Shown: positions 1 to 8,590 of the stretch, one piece after another
Position numbering within the stretch: position 1 is the first letter of the stretch
How the letters are laid out: the number at the start of each line of letters is the position of its first letter
DNA from: an uncultured Saprospiraceae bacterium
GTDB lineage: Bacteria > Bacteroidota > Bacteroidia > Chitinophagales > Saprospiraceae
NCBI GenBank assembly: GCA_937951685.1
Contig: CALFBG010000026.1
Coordinates: 1 to 64,000 of the forward strand
Reading direction: 5' to 3'
DNA: 64,000 nucleotides
Program-made: the position numbers and the translations under genes
The notes under the pieces: model-generated
What the model was told of the DNA's origin: nothing
Seen by the model: the letters and a program-made list of their open reading frames with translations, nothing else
Databases searched by the model: none

Positions 1-1
1 T

Positions 2-220
2 ATTTGTGATGAAAATCCATGGTCTACTGATGAAGAATGGAAAAAAATGCAAATTAGAATCGCAAAGAGGTTTCATGGTAAGCCTGATGGGAGGAGAGAA
101 ACACATTTAGTAGGTAGTACTACCTTCAAAGAAGTATTAGAACTATTAGCAAAAAGTGTTAATCAAGGTGTGGCTAGAGAAGCAAAAGAAAGGCTCGAAA
201 AGAACTTTAGCGATACATAA
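2..220 (+). CDS. 3' end of an unrecognised protein (partial)
   Basis: An open frame enters from the left edge and ends at TAA 218-220, giving 72 C-terminal residues. The product is hydrophilic and strongly charged (begins ICDENPWSTDEEW, ends RLEKNFSDT) with no membrane segment or motif I recognise. A 14-bp hairpin follows directly. It lies on the 3' side of a minus-strand tRNA-Pro gene, where integrative elements often sit, so it could be cargo of such an element. That is only positional inference. The coding frame is likely real because codon use is even and the stop is followed by a terminator-like hairpin. Confidence 0.55.
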   Translation: MCDENPWSTDEEWKKMQIRIAKRFHGKPDGRRETHLVGSTTFKEVLELLAKSVNQGVAREAKERLEKNFSDT

Positions 221-236
221 TGTATCACTAAACACA

Positions 237-270
237 AATCCCATTTACTAGGCAACTAGTAAATGGGATT
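237..270 (+). terminator. Hairpin after the partial gene
   Basis: A 14-bp perfect stem (aatcccatttacta paired with tagtaaatgggatt) closes a 6-nt loop, 16 nt after the stop codon, and is followed by a T-rich but interrupted tract. It probably terminates the upstream gene. It could also work on the opposite strand for transcripts from the tRNA side. Confidence 0.7.
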
Positions 271-310
271 CTTTCTTGGTATAAAATGATACCATTTTTT
301 TACTAAATCC

Positions 311-331
311 GCTTGCAAATGGCTTGCAAAT
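311..331. repeat. Tandem 10-bp repeat beside tRNA-Pro
   Basis: The 10-mer gcttgcaaat occurs at 311-320 and 322-331, separated by one G. It lies 47 bp from the 3' end of tRNA-Pro. Short arm-type repeats like this occur at tyrosine-recombinase attachment sites, but no integrase is visible, so the role is unproven. Confidence 0.5.
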
Positions 332-377
332 AAAAAAAGAGCTACGAAACTTAATTCGTAACTCCTTGATTATCAAG

Positions 378-452
378 TCGGGGTAGCAGGATTCGAACCT
401 GCGACCCCCTGCTCCCAAAGCAGGTGCGCTAACCGGACTGCGCTACACCCCG
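378..452 (-). tRNA. tRNA-Pro (anticodon UGG)
   Basis: The reverse complement folds as a tRNA. A 7-bp acceptor stem starts CGGGGTG, the anticodon loop CTTTGGGAG carries TGG, and the T-loop is GGTTCGAATCC, with discriminator A. CCA is not encoded in the mature end. Confidence 0.95.
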
Positions 453-508
453 AAATTTTGTACAAACAATACAACCGGTTAATTGAAAGTATTGTTACTT
501 TTTTTCTG

Positions 509-597
509 CGGAGAAGGCGGGATTCGAACCCGCGGTACCTGTTTCCAAGCACGTCGATTTAGCAAACCGGTGGTTTCAGCCACTCACCCACTTCTCC
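509..597 (-). tRNA. tRNA-Ser (anticodon GCU)
   Basis: The reverse complement gives an 89-nt class II tRNA with acceptor stem GGAGAAG/CTTCTCC, anticodon GCT in the loop TTTGCTAA, a long variable arm typical of serine tRNAs, and T-loop GGTTCGAATCC. It lies 56 bp upstream of tRNA-Pro on the same strand and is probably co-transcribed with it. Confidence 0.95.
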
Positions 598-1555
598 TAA
601 GCGATCGCAAAGATAGGTAAGCTTTGGTAAATAATCAAGCAGAAGAAGAGTTTTTTTTGAAATAAAATACTTTTCTTCAAGAAGGTAACAGCACAGCGGT
701 CATAATCCATTGGTAGAGAGCGGAAAACAAAAATATTTCGCCAAGCCAACAGCACAACGATTGCTTTTTAAATTGAAACCATCACCCCTCGACCAGCTGT
801 TCTCAGAAGTAAAAAGAATGTTTCGAGCTAGCAGGGGAAAACAAGGGAAAGTAAGTGATTATTTTTACCTGAAAAATGATAGGAATTGACCATTGTCTAG
901 GAATTGATTATACCGTAGCTTTACTCAAGCATAAGTAAATGCTGTACTTGCATTTAATGCCGCCACGTATTTTATCATATCATTTGTCATATCATAAAGT
1001 TGTGCGTGGAAATTGAGTTCGCTACCAATCGAAATGTGGTTCGGTTTTTTTAACAAAATAAAAAATCCAAATCCGCTTCAAACGAAAGCTAAACTCAACG
1101 GCATCGCAAAAGTATCAGCAATAACTTAAGTGTAGAGTTAGGAAAGCTAATTCAAAAAAACGCCTATATCTCAGTTTTTGCTCTCCAATTGGCTTTTGCT
1201 GAAAGTAGAACAACTGTAACCCGAAACCTCGCAATTGTTGCTGCGAGCATACACAACATCAAATAGTACCATTTGTGTCTATTCGGATCCCTCTTTCTTA
1301 TTTCCTTCCTGAATCTCTATACCCGTCTACCTTTCTTAGAAAAGTAGTGCTTAAATTAATGCCGCCTATACAAAATGTATTTTAAAATAAACTCAATAAT
1401 AAGTCAATAATAAACTATTAGTCGGATCGTCAGAACTTCAATATCCTGAAATCAAAATATTCATTCTTTTAAAAGAAAGTCGATGAGTTTTTGAACATCA
1501 TTTTTAAACGCCTAGATTAAAATTATGATTTCAAATTCAACTAGAAACAAAAAAA
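598..1555. other. Non-coding spacer between tRNA genes and aspartate kinase
   Basis: I see no convincing gene on either strand. The stretch is AT-rich. It contains a 9-bp direct repeat tcatatcat at 975-983 and 987-995 (12-bp period). It should hold the promoters for the tRNA pair (leftward) and the kinase (rightward), but I found no clear TAnnTTTG box. Confidence 0.6.
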
Positions 1556-2911
1556 ATGGAAGTACTTAAGTTTGGTGGAACTTCAGTGGGATCGTGTGAA
1601 AATATGCAACACGTCCTCAATATCATTACAAATGATCACAAAAGGAAAGTCGTCGTACTCTCCGCAATGGCAGGCACTACGAACAAACTGAAAGAAATTG
1701 CTAAAGCAATTGACATCGGAAATCAAGATCAAGCCTTCGCCAGTTGTCAGGAACTAAAAGAAGAATACTTTACCGTCGCGGAGCATTTATTCGAACAAGC
1801 AGTTTTTGTCCAACAGGCAAAAGAAAAGCTGGAAGCTTTCTTCGAATTGATCGCCTCGTTCATTAATCAGCCTTTTTCGCTCGTCGAAGAAAGTATTCTC
1901 TCGGCACAAGGAGAATTAATCTCTACGGAATTATTTCACTTGCTTTGCCAAGATAAAGGGATTTCAAGTGTCTTGCTGCCAGCGTTAGATTACATGAAAT
2001 TGAACGAAGAAGGTTGCCCTGATAATGCTTTTATCAAAGCTAAACTGCAGCCACTCATCGACGGACATCGCAATACGCAGTTTTTTATTACCCAAGGATA
2101 TATCTGTCAAAATTATCTCAACGAAATCGATAATCTCGGTCGGGGAGGAAGTGATTATACGGCAACGATCATCGGGGCAATTCTTCAGGCAGAGGAAATT
2201 CAGATCTGGACGGATATCGATGGCGTACATAATAATGATCCTCGTTTTGTGAAACCTACCGTTCCCGTCGCTCAGTTGTCTTACGAAGAGGCGTCTTTAT
2301 TGGCTTATTACGGTGCCAAAATTTTGCATCCAACGAGTGTCATCCCCGCCAGAGAACGAGGGATTCCGCTACGCGTAAAAAATACTTTCGAACCCAACGC
2401 TAATGGAACCTTAATTCAAGATAATTGCCAACAACGGGTCAATTACGTTGTTTCCGCTAAAGCTAAAGAGCGCTTGATTCAGGTGCATTCTAATAATAAA
2501 TTGTCTTGCAGTAGTTTTCTGCTCAAAATATTTGAAATTTGTCACCGACAGCAAATTGAACTCGATATGGTCTCCGTCGCACACCAAGCGGTAAGCTTAG
2601 TGATTAACGAAAAATTTAATATTGATAAACTGACCCAAGCGTTTACACCTTACGGGAAGGTATCGGTCGATCTAGATTATGCTATTATTAATGTCGTTGG
2701 CAACGAATTGAATCGGACTAGCGCAATTGATCATATTTTCCACTCGTTACAAAGCATTCCAATCAAAATGGTCAATCAAAGTAAAGCGCACGATTGTAGT
2801 CATATGCAACTGCTCGTCGACGCTAAAGATCAGGTAGATGTTTTGACGATTCTTAATATGAATGTTTTGAAAAATCGAGTGCTGAGTAAGGTCGAAGCGC
2901 CCATTCGGTAA
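1556..2911 (+). CDS. lysC: Aspartate kinase (aspartokinase)
   Basis: A 451-residue cytosolic enzyme that phosphorylates L-aspartate to 4-phospho-L-aspartate, the entry to Lys, Thr, Met and diaminobutyrate synthesis. It shows the family N-terminal motif KFGGTSVG (residues 5-12), the nucleotide/substrate motif GRGGSD (195-200) and WTDIDGV (218-224). About 150 C-terminal residues match the paired ACT regulatory region of the family. The length fits a monofunctional aspartokinase, since there is no homoserine dehydrogenase domain. The ATG follows an A-rich run (aaacaaaaaaa), the usual Bacteroidota start context. It stands alone, 4.2 kb upstream of a diaminobutyrate-type aminotransferase, so I infer that it feeds aspartate semialdehyde to the NRPS locus. 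The reading as the general housekeeping copy cannot be excluded. Confidence 0.9.
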   Translation: MEVLKFGGTSVGSCENMQHVLNIITNDHKRKVVVLSAMAGTTNKLKEIAKAIDIGNQDQAFASCQELKEEYFTVAEHLFEQAVFVQQAKEKLEAFFELIASFINQPFSLVEESILSAQGELISTELFHLLCQDKGISSVLLPALDYMKLNEEGCPDNAFIKAKLQPLIDGHRNTQFFITQGYICQNYLNEIDNLGRGGSDYTATIIGAILQAEEIQIWTDIDGVHNNDPRFVKPTVPVAQLSYEEASLLAYYGAKILHPTSVIPARERGIPLRVKNTFEPNANGTLIQDNCQQRVNYVVSAKAKERLIQVHSNNKLSCSSFLLKIFEICHRQQIELDMVSVAHQAVSLVINEKFNIDKLTQAFTPYGKVSVDLDYAIINVVGNELNRTSAIDHIFHSLQSIPIKMVNQSKAHDCSHMQLLVDAKDQVDVLTILNMNVLKNRVLSKVEAPIR

Positions 2912-3296
2912 TCATTCTTTCTACGCTGAGGGAGTAAGTAACCTTTCTCCCCCAGCTTTAATGTATAAGCTCCTTAGCGCCATACCAAATTCCAAAGGGT
3001 TGTTGAAAATGCTAAGCATTGGCTAAATATTTGCCAAGCAGTACCCGCTATTATCTTCGCAGAGTACTCCACACTTATTTGAACTAGTGTGCTCCAATGA
3101 AGCCGCTTGCTACTAGCGGTTCTTACTACACTGCTTTTTCATCCTTAATAGGATGCTATCATTCTGCTAATAAGTTTTAGTTATTGTTTAAACCTAGTTT
3201 ATTCATTAATTTTGTAAGAGGAAGTACGAATAAGGGTTTCATGCTTCTTTTTTAAAACAACTTCACTTTTCTTTCATCAATTAAAATGAACAGGTT
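2912..3296. other. Spacer between aspartate kinase and thioesterase
   Basis: This holds the terminator at 2925-2960 and a weak 5-bp hairpin (ccgct/agcgg) at 3103-3119. The rest is AT-rich and should carry the thioesterase promoter. No gene is convincing here. Confidence 0.5.
2925..2960 (+). terminator. Probable terminator of aspartate kinase
   Basis: Arms 2925-2934 (gctgagggag) and 2947-2956 (ctcccccagc) pair over 10 positions with one A-C mismatch, 13 nt after the stop codon, followed by cttta. It suggests that the kinase is transcribed as a single gene. Confidence 0.6.
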
Positions 3297-4013
3297 TTGC
3301 AAACGAAATCAAATTTGATCTGTATTCCATACGCTGGAGGTAGTAAATACTCTTTCAAGGACTTAAAGCCTTTTCTTAATCCTAGTATAGAAATGACGAC
3401 GCTTGAGCTTCCCGGACGCGGCAAAAGAATTTTCGCGCCACTACTCAATGACGTTCACTCGATCGTAGACGATATTTACCAACAAATAATGCCTCTACTG
3501 ACGCGCAACTATATGTTGTACGCACATTCTATGGGTGGTTTACTCGGAAGTATGCTCATTCGCAAAATTCAACGCGAGCAGCAGCGACTACCCGTTCAGT
3601 TTTTAGTTACAGGATGTTCTTGTCCGAAATATCGGAATCGTCCCGGAGAGCTTGTTTTGCACAAGCTAGATGATGCTGGTCTCAAAGCAGAATTACAAAA
3701 GTTGGGGGGCTTTCCCGAAGAGATTTTGGCAAGCGACGAATTAATGGACTTTTTCTTACCCATTTTGCGAGCAGACATCCAAGCGCTAGAAACTTACGTC
3801 CACGAAGAGCAAGCAAAATATAGTGTTCCCATTAAAGTCATTGCGGGCGATAACGAAAAAATTGATGATGAACAATTATTCGGTTGGGAATTGGAAACGA
3901 GTGGGACCTTCGAGGCTACTAGAATGAGTGGTAACCACTTTTTTATCTTAGATCATTTTGATAAGATTGCAGACATCATTAACGAAAGGTTAGCAATTGT
4001 TCAATTCCAATAA
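3297..4013 (+). CDS. Type II (external) thioesterase, NRPS editing
   Basis: A 238-residue alpha/beta hydrolase of the GrsT/SrfAD family. These stand-alone enzymes remove wrong acyl groups from carrier-protein phosphopantetheine arms and so keep NRPSs running. The family start CIPYAGGS lies at residues 9-16. The catalytic triad candidates are Ser78 in AHSMGG, Asp185 in AGDNEKID and His214 in GNHFF. The nucleophile elbow has Ala where most members have Gly (GHSMGG). The only in-frame start is TTG at 3297. The better-looking ATG at 3286 is in another frame and stops after ten codons, so either TTG is used or a one-base slip lies near 3290-3300. It is separated from its neighbours by terminators and spacers, so it is transcribed alone. 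Confidence 0.9.
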   Translation: MQTKSNLICIPYAGGSKYSFKDLKPFLNPSIEMTTLELPGRGKRIFAPLLNDVHSIVDDIYQQIMPLLTRNYMLYAHSMGGLLGSMLIRKIQREQQRLPVQFLVTGCSCPKYRNRPGELVLHKLDDAGLKAELQKLGGFPEEILASDELMDFFLPILRADIQALETYVHEEQAKYSVPIKVIAGDNEKIDDEQLFGWELETSGTFEATRMSGNHFFILDHFDKIADIINERLAIVQFQ

Positions 4014-4034
4014 GCATCTCGTTTTAGGAGCTTA

Positions 4035-4077
4035 ACTGATGAGGCGCTATCGACAAAATTGGTAGCGCCTCATCAGT
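4035..4077 (+). terminator. Strong hairpin after the thioesterase gene
   Basis: A perfect 15-bp GC-containing stem (actgatgaggcgcta with tagcgcctcatcagt) encloses a 13-nt loop, 21 nt after the stop codon. No long T tract follows. It is probably the thioesterase terminator and could act in both directions. Confidence 0.75.
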
Positions 4078-4090
4078 CGTTTACTATATA

Positions 4091-4183
4091 CTAGTATCGC
4101 TCAACCCATACGCCATTCGATTTCAATCCGTAATCCGCTCGTCCGTAGCTCGCCTCGACCCAGGAAATAAGGTGCTTTTTGAG
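4091..4183 (-). pseudogene. Possible relic of a minus-strand gene (30 codons)
   Basis: On the minus strand an open stretch from 4183 to stop codon TAG (4091-4093) has protein-like composition (contains SWVEASYGRADYG and ends VWVERY). It is cut off upstream by an in-frame TAG at 4184-4186, and it has no start codon. The surrounding 150 bp are richer in GC than the AT-rich spacer. I read it as the decayed C-terminal end of a lost gene. It could be chance. Confidence 0.25.
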
Positions 4184-4291
4184 CTATAAAAAGGGAGTTC
4201 TCGCCGAAGCACTGCTCCGCTGCTTAATCGTTAAGTGTCTTTTTTATAGGATATAATTTGTTATAGTGATTAATTGTGTCTTTTAGCTAAA

Positions 4292-4311
4292 AATAGTAGA
4301 CTCCTACTATT
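4292..4311. promoter_or_regulatory. Inverted repeat with nearby direct repeats (candidate operator)
   Basis: Perfect 8-bp arms aatagtag and ctactatt flank a 4-bp centre. The related octamer cgtagtag then occurs at 4353-4360 and 4376-4383. The sites lie about 1.4 kb upstream of the LuxR-type regulator and 280 bp after the thioesterase gene. They could be protein-binding sites; nothing else in the sequence proves it. Confidence 0.3.
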
Positions 4312-5755
4312 GTGTGCGCCTGAAGAAAAAGCTATTTTTATCGCAGACAAAACGTAGTAGAACTTACTTATCTTTCGTAGTAGCTTGTTGACTAACTTTA
4401 TAATCACTTACTAGTATTAAATCCAAGTTAAGTTTCATAGTTTTGTTTGAAATCTATACTTAAAAGAATACTTTTGTCTTAGTACTTCACGGGATGTTAG
4501 CTTTTAACATTTCTTAGTTGTACGGCTAAATACTAAGCAACTAGTAAGTGCGTTTTAAAGAAAAAGTATTTTGTTCAGGAGGAGATATCTATTATAGAAC
4601 GCTATCCTATTAATTTTAAGCGTTTTATGTTTTTTTTGTTAATGTAAATTTAACTTTTAAAAATTATGTGTTTCCCGAAAAATAAATTAGCTTTGTAGTA
4701 TACAAGTGATCATGTGAGTGCTTTCTATCATAAAACTATCATATACACTTGTTAAAGAGATCACTAAACTTGAACTTAGGATAGAAAAGTCAAAAAGAAC
4801 GTAATTATAACATACTATTTTTTTTATTTGCCTAATTTATTCTAACAAATCCAATTTTCGTTGGATTAATTCAAACACCGCCTATTAATAATGTTCAAAA
4901 ATAACAGTTACTGTTATTTAGACTAGAACACGGAGTGAAAAATTCATTCATTGTTACTATCAAATCCCTTGTGGATAAAGAATTTTAAATAATCGCTTAA
5001 CTTCTAATTTTACGACTAGACGATTCGGTTACAACTAAATTTTTGTAGTTATTCAATGTAATGGTTTTAACCTTGGTGTTAATAATTGCTTTCGTTAGGA
5101 ACTAACCATTTCACGAAGGATAAGTTAAAGAACAATTATTAAGCTCCAAGGATTTGAGAAAACTTGATTATACAAAAATTTTATTTTTAAATTCATTTTA
5201 AAAATAAATGAAAAGACAAGCAAGTATCTTAATCTTATCCCACTCTTCGTTTCCAGCCTATTTCACAAAGTAAACACTCGAATTAGAAATTGTTTTTATT
5301 CTATTTCGGATTGCTGTTGTTAAACCTGTTGTGGACATTTCTTATTTTTTACACGCCTATCAACTAGCTAACGCGAGGACAACTTAACCCTTTGTACCTC
5401 GACGATTAATCTGTATGTCTATTACTATTGACTAGTAGCTGACGCAGCTTAAATTAGTATTTTGAAGCTCTTTATTCGCATGCTTTAATCATGTACTTAA
5501 GCTTCAACATATATTTAAAATAGAGCAAAAATTAACCAACGTATACATTTTACGGTATTCATATCTTGTGTTCACACATGGTATGCACGCCATTGTTTTG
5601 CCTTTTCGGAAGCATATGAGCCTTTGCATCCGTCTATAGGAAAGAATAATTTTTATTACGATAATTTGAGAGATCGTTAAAAAGGTTACGGCTTGTTTTC
5701 AAATATTCTAATTAACCAAATTTTTTTACCTTCAAAAGTAACCAAGCTTATGTTT

Positions 5756-6439
5756 ATGAGAACCATTTTTATTGCGAAAACCGAACGATTACTTTGTGAT
5801 GCACTTTGTTCCTGTTGTACCTCGTTAGGATTGAAAGTAATTGGAAGTAGCACTGACGGGAGAGAGTCTTTAGACTTAATTCTACAACTCCAGCCTGACT
5901 TTGCGATTGTTGAAGGTGGTTTACCTTCAATCAATGGTTTCGAAATCATCGAACAGTTGAAACGCGATCAAGTGAATACGCAAACGATCCTCTATCTACA
6001 AAATCATAATCCTGACTTCTTAAGAAAAGCATTATCGCTTAATGTAAATTCACTATTATTTGCAGAAGATGGTTTGGAAAAACTCTCGCAGTGTTTCGAT
6101 GAAAAAAATTACGTTTCTCCCTTTGTCAATCATCGTACAGAAAGCAGAGTAAAAGAACTAACCTTCGATACCAAGCAGGATTTACTCAATTCGTTGACAC
6201 CCGCCCAGTTGAAAATTTTAGCATTAGTCGGCACACATAAAACCATGCCCGAAATTGCTGAAAAATTATTCATCAGCCCACATACCGTTAATAATCACAT
6301 CGCTAATATCCGTAGAAAACTAGATTTACGCGGTAGAGGAGTTGTTCTAAAATATGCTTTGGCCATCAAACATAAATTAGTAGAGATTGACGGAAAAGTT
6401 TTGGTGTCTCACAACAGCTACGATTACTCTCCAGTATAG
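5756..6439 (+). CDS. LuxR-type regulator with a degenerate (pseudo) receiver domain
   Basis: A 227-residue transcription factor of NarL/FixJ layout: receiver-like domain (about 1-115), linker, and a clear LuxR/GerE helix-turn-helix (about 147-205, with LTPAQLKILALV, EIAEKLFISPHTVNNHI and RRKLDL). Aligned to normal receivers, the acidic pair is replaced by Lys8-Thr9, the phospho-acceptor Asp by Glu53 (VEGGLPSINGFE), and the conserved Lys by Ala103. The domain therefore should not be phosphorylated in the normal way. No histidine kinase is nearby. I chose ATG 5756; ATG 5750 and TTG 5693 are in-frame alternatives. As the only regulator in the window it is the natural candidate for controlling the NRPS operon downstream. 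Confidence 0.88.
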   Translation: MRTIFIAKTERLLCDALCSCCTSLGLKVIGSSTDGRESLDLILQLQPDFAIVEGGLPSINGFEIIEQLKRDQVNTQTILYLQNHNPDFLRKALSLNVNSLLFAEDGLEKLSQCFDEKNYVSPFVNHRTESRVKELTFDTKQDLLNSLTPAQLKILALVGTHKTMPEIAEKLFISPHTVNNHIANIRRKLDLRGRGVVLKYALAIKHKLVEIDGKVLVSHNSYDYSPV

Positions 6440-7125
6440 TCATTGTGCACTATTTTAGCACTCTGTCTATTATTAAAATGATAAGTTTTAGCTATTCCTA
6501 ATCTCTGTAGCAATTTCTAACTTTAAGCTTTGGAAATGTCCAAAAATTAAGCTTTGATCGGTTCTTTATTTGAAATTAAAAGCTAGCTTTTTACAAGCAT
6601 CTTAGTTTCAACCGAACAAAGTTTCTTAGCGGACTCTATTGCGATAACTAGTTTCAATCAGCTTGATTTTGATGCTTTTAACGGACTCAATTTTTACTAG
6701 AACCTAACGTAGAATCCATACAAAAATTAACGTATAAATTTAAGGTAAGTATTAAGCCTATATGACCATTAAATTGCACTCGCCTTTGAGTAGCATCGGT
6801 ACACAAAACTACCCTTAGCCTCTGCTAAGAAAAGCCTTTGAGTAACGACCAAGCTATTTGAAAGTAATGCAAATTAAACGGTGATTATAAATCGTTTTAC
6901 TACGTATTTAATACTGCCTGAAAAGGGGAGAATTACCCACAAACTGAATCTCTTTTTTCTTCAGCATTTTAAAGCTGAATGGTAAAGTAGCTCAGTGCGT
7001 CATTCTATGGAAAACTGATCTAGAACGCAACAAATTCAAGTATGACTCAATTGGTAGTAGCCTAAAAAAATCAGCCGTAAACCCAATTGTTTCTTTTATT
7101 AATTCAAATGATAATATAAAATACT
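6440..7125. other. Spacer upstream of the biosynthetic operon
   Basis: This is the presumed promoter region of the main operon. It carries an 11-bp direct repeat gcctttgagta at 6782-6792 and 6834-6844 (52 bp apart) and a small 6-bp hairpin (ttcagc/gctgaa) near 6959-6978. No gene is seen, and no clear TAnnTTTG promoter box was found. Confidence 0.5.
6782..6844. repeat. 11-bp direct repeat upstream of the operon
   Basis: Two identical copies of gcctttgagta start at 6782 and 6834, which is five helical turns apart, about 280-340 bp before the aminotransferase start. The spacing would suit binding of a regulator to one DNA face; the link is inference. Confidence 0.35.
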
Positions 7126-8556
7126 ATGACTGATTTTTCAAAATTTCATTTATCAGAGTCTGCAAAAATTGTAAGTGATCATATCCCTGGGAAAGAATCA
7201 AAAAAGATGATTGCCCTCCAACAAAAAATTGAAGGTAGTGTAGTGTCTTATCCTCGTGGTATTCCTATCGCCATCAAAAAAGCGAAAGGTGCGGTTATCG
7301 AAGATGTAGACGGCAACCAATTCCTCGATTTCTTCGCAGGAGCAGGTGTCGTTAATTTAGGCCATTCCAACGAGGAAGTTTTAGCGCGTGTTTTTGAACA
7401 ACAAAAAAACTTAATCCACGCCCTAGATTTTCCTACTCAAAATAAAATGGATGCGATTACTAAAATGTTGAACGCACTGCCAGATCGCTTGAAAGGAGAA
7501 TACAAAGTTTCCTTTGGTGGACCAACCGGATCGGATGCCGTAGAAGCAGCCATCAAATTGGCGAAAATTAAAACGGGCAGAGATACGATTCTTGCTTTCT
7601 CGGGTGGTTATCACGGCATGAGTGCCGCTGCCTTAGCCATGACTTCCGACGTTCATTATCGAAAAAAATTGGGTACTTCAGTCGCAGGTATTCACTTCAT
7701 CCCTTACTCTTATCCTTACCGTTGCCCTTTTACTGAAGGACCTAACAACGAGGAAAGTAGTGGCGAAGCTTGTTACAAATATATCAAAATGACAATCGAA
7801 AATAGTCACTCTGGTATTCCGCTCCCCGCTGCCATTATCATGGAGCCCATTCAAGGAGAAGGTGGTAACATTCCCGCCCAAAGAAATTTCTTGGAAAAAA
7901 CAGTTAAGATGGCTCGGGAACATGGTATCGTTGTCATCTTCGATGAAATTCAATGTGGGTTTTTCCGATCTGGAAAATTCTTAGCCTTCATGCATACCGA
8001 CGCCGTGCCAGATATTATTACCGTTTCTAAAGGATTAGGCGGAGTAGGACTTCCAATCGCAGGGTTAATCTATCGTAAAGATGTAGAGGCTTGGGGCCCT
8101 GGTGATCACATCGGTACTTTCCGTGGTAATCAAGCTAGTCTTGCGGCAACTAATGGTGCTTTTGATTTTGTTGAAAAATATAAAGTGGCAGAACATGCTA
8201 CCGAAATGGGGAACTACATGATGTCGCTCTTAAGTGAATTACAAGAAGCATCAACGTACATCGGTGAGGTAAGAGGAAAAGGATTAATGATCGGGGTCGA
8301 AATGGTTAAAGATAAAGCGACCAAAGAACCTTACCCAGAGTTTGTTAAACTGATGAAGCAAACTTGCCTACAAAAAGGTCTACTCTTCGAAGTAGGAGGA
8401 CACTATAGCAATGTCATTCGTTTTGTTCCACCGTTGATTATTACAAGAACGATTGTTGAAAACGCAGTTGAAATTTTACGATCTGCACTTTCTGAATTAG
8501 ACAAAGGATTTAATAAAAGAATCGAGAATGAACAATCGGTTGAATTTGCGGAATAA
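7126..8556 (+). CDS. dat: Class III aminotransferase, likely diaminobutyrate-2-oxoglutarate transaminase
   Basis: A 476-residue PLP-dependent transaminase of the Dat/PvdH/EctB group, which moves an amino group from glutamate to L-aspartate 4-semialdehyde to give L-2,4-diaminobutyrate. Visible marks are FAGAGVVNLGH (70-80), GPTGSDAVEAA (132-142), SGGYHGMS (159-166), the PLP-nitrogen Asp273 in FDEIQCGF, and the Schiff-base Lys302 in VSKGLGG. The length is usual for the group. Other class III enzymes (4-aminobutyrate, ornithine) are possible, but the FAGAG...NLGH start and the aspartate-directed context favour diaminobutyrate. It is the first gene of the main operon. A hairpin separates it from the next gene, which might lower expression downstream. 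Confidence 0.82.
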   Translation: MTDFSKFHLSESAKIVSDHIPGKESKKMIALQQKIEGSVVSYPRGIPIAIKKAKGAVIEDVDGNQFLDFFAGAGVVNLGHSNEEVLARVFEQQKNLIHALDFPTQNKMDAITKMLNALPDRLKGEYKVSFGGPTGSDAVEAAIKLAKIKTGRDTILAFSGGYHGMSAAALAMTSDVHYRKKLGTSVAGIHFIPYSYPYRCPFTEGPNNEESSGEACYKYIKMTIENSHSGIPLPAAIIMEPIQGEGGNIPAQRNFLEKTVKMAREHGIVVIFDEIQCGFFRSGKFLAFMHTDAVPDIITVSKGLGGVGLPIAGLIYRKDVEAWGPGDHIGTFRGNQASLAATNGAFDFVEKYKVAEHATEMGNYMMSLLSELQEASTYIGEVRGKGLMIGVEMVKDKATKEPYPEFVKLMKQTCLQKGLLFEVGGHYSNVIRFVPPLIITRTIVENAVEILRSALSELDKGFNKRIENEQSVEFAE

Positions 8557-8590
8557 CAAATAAGCATTTCGCAATCACTAATTCTCCTTC

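Larger units (their letters stand above)
4078..5749. other. 1.7-kb AT-rich spacer upstream of the regulator
   Basis: Apart from the possible relic at 4091-4183 and the repeats at 4292-4383, I see no gene or RNA in this very AT-rich stretch. Short open frames here (under 15 codons) look random. It should contain the regulator promoter. Confidence 0.5.

Noticed and set aside
3097-3180. 27-codon ORF between aspartate kinase and thioesterase
   Set aside because: Short, low-complexity composition, overlaps a small hairpin, no family features; likely chance.
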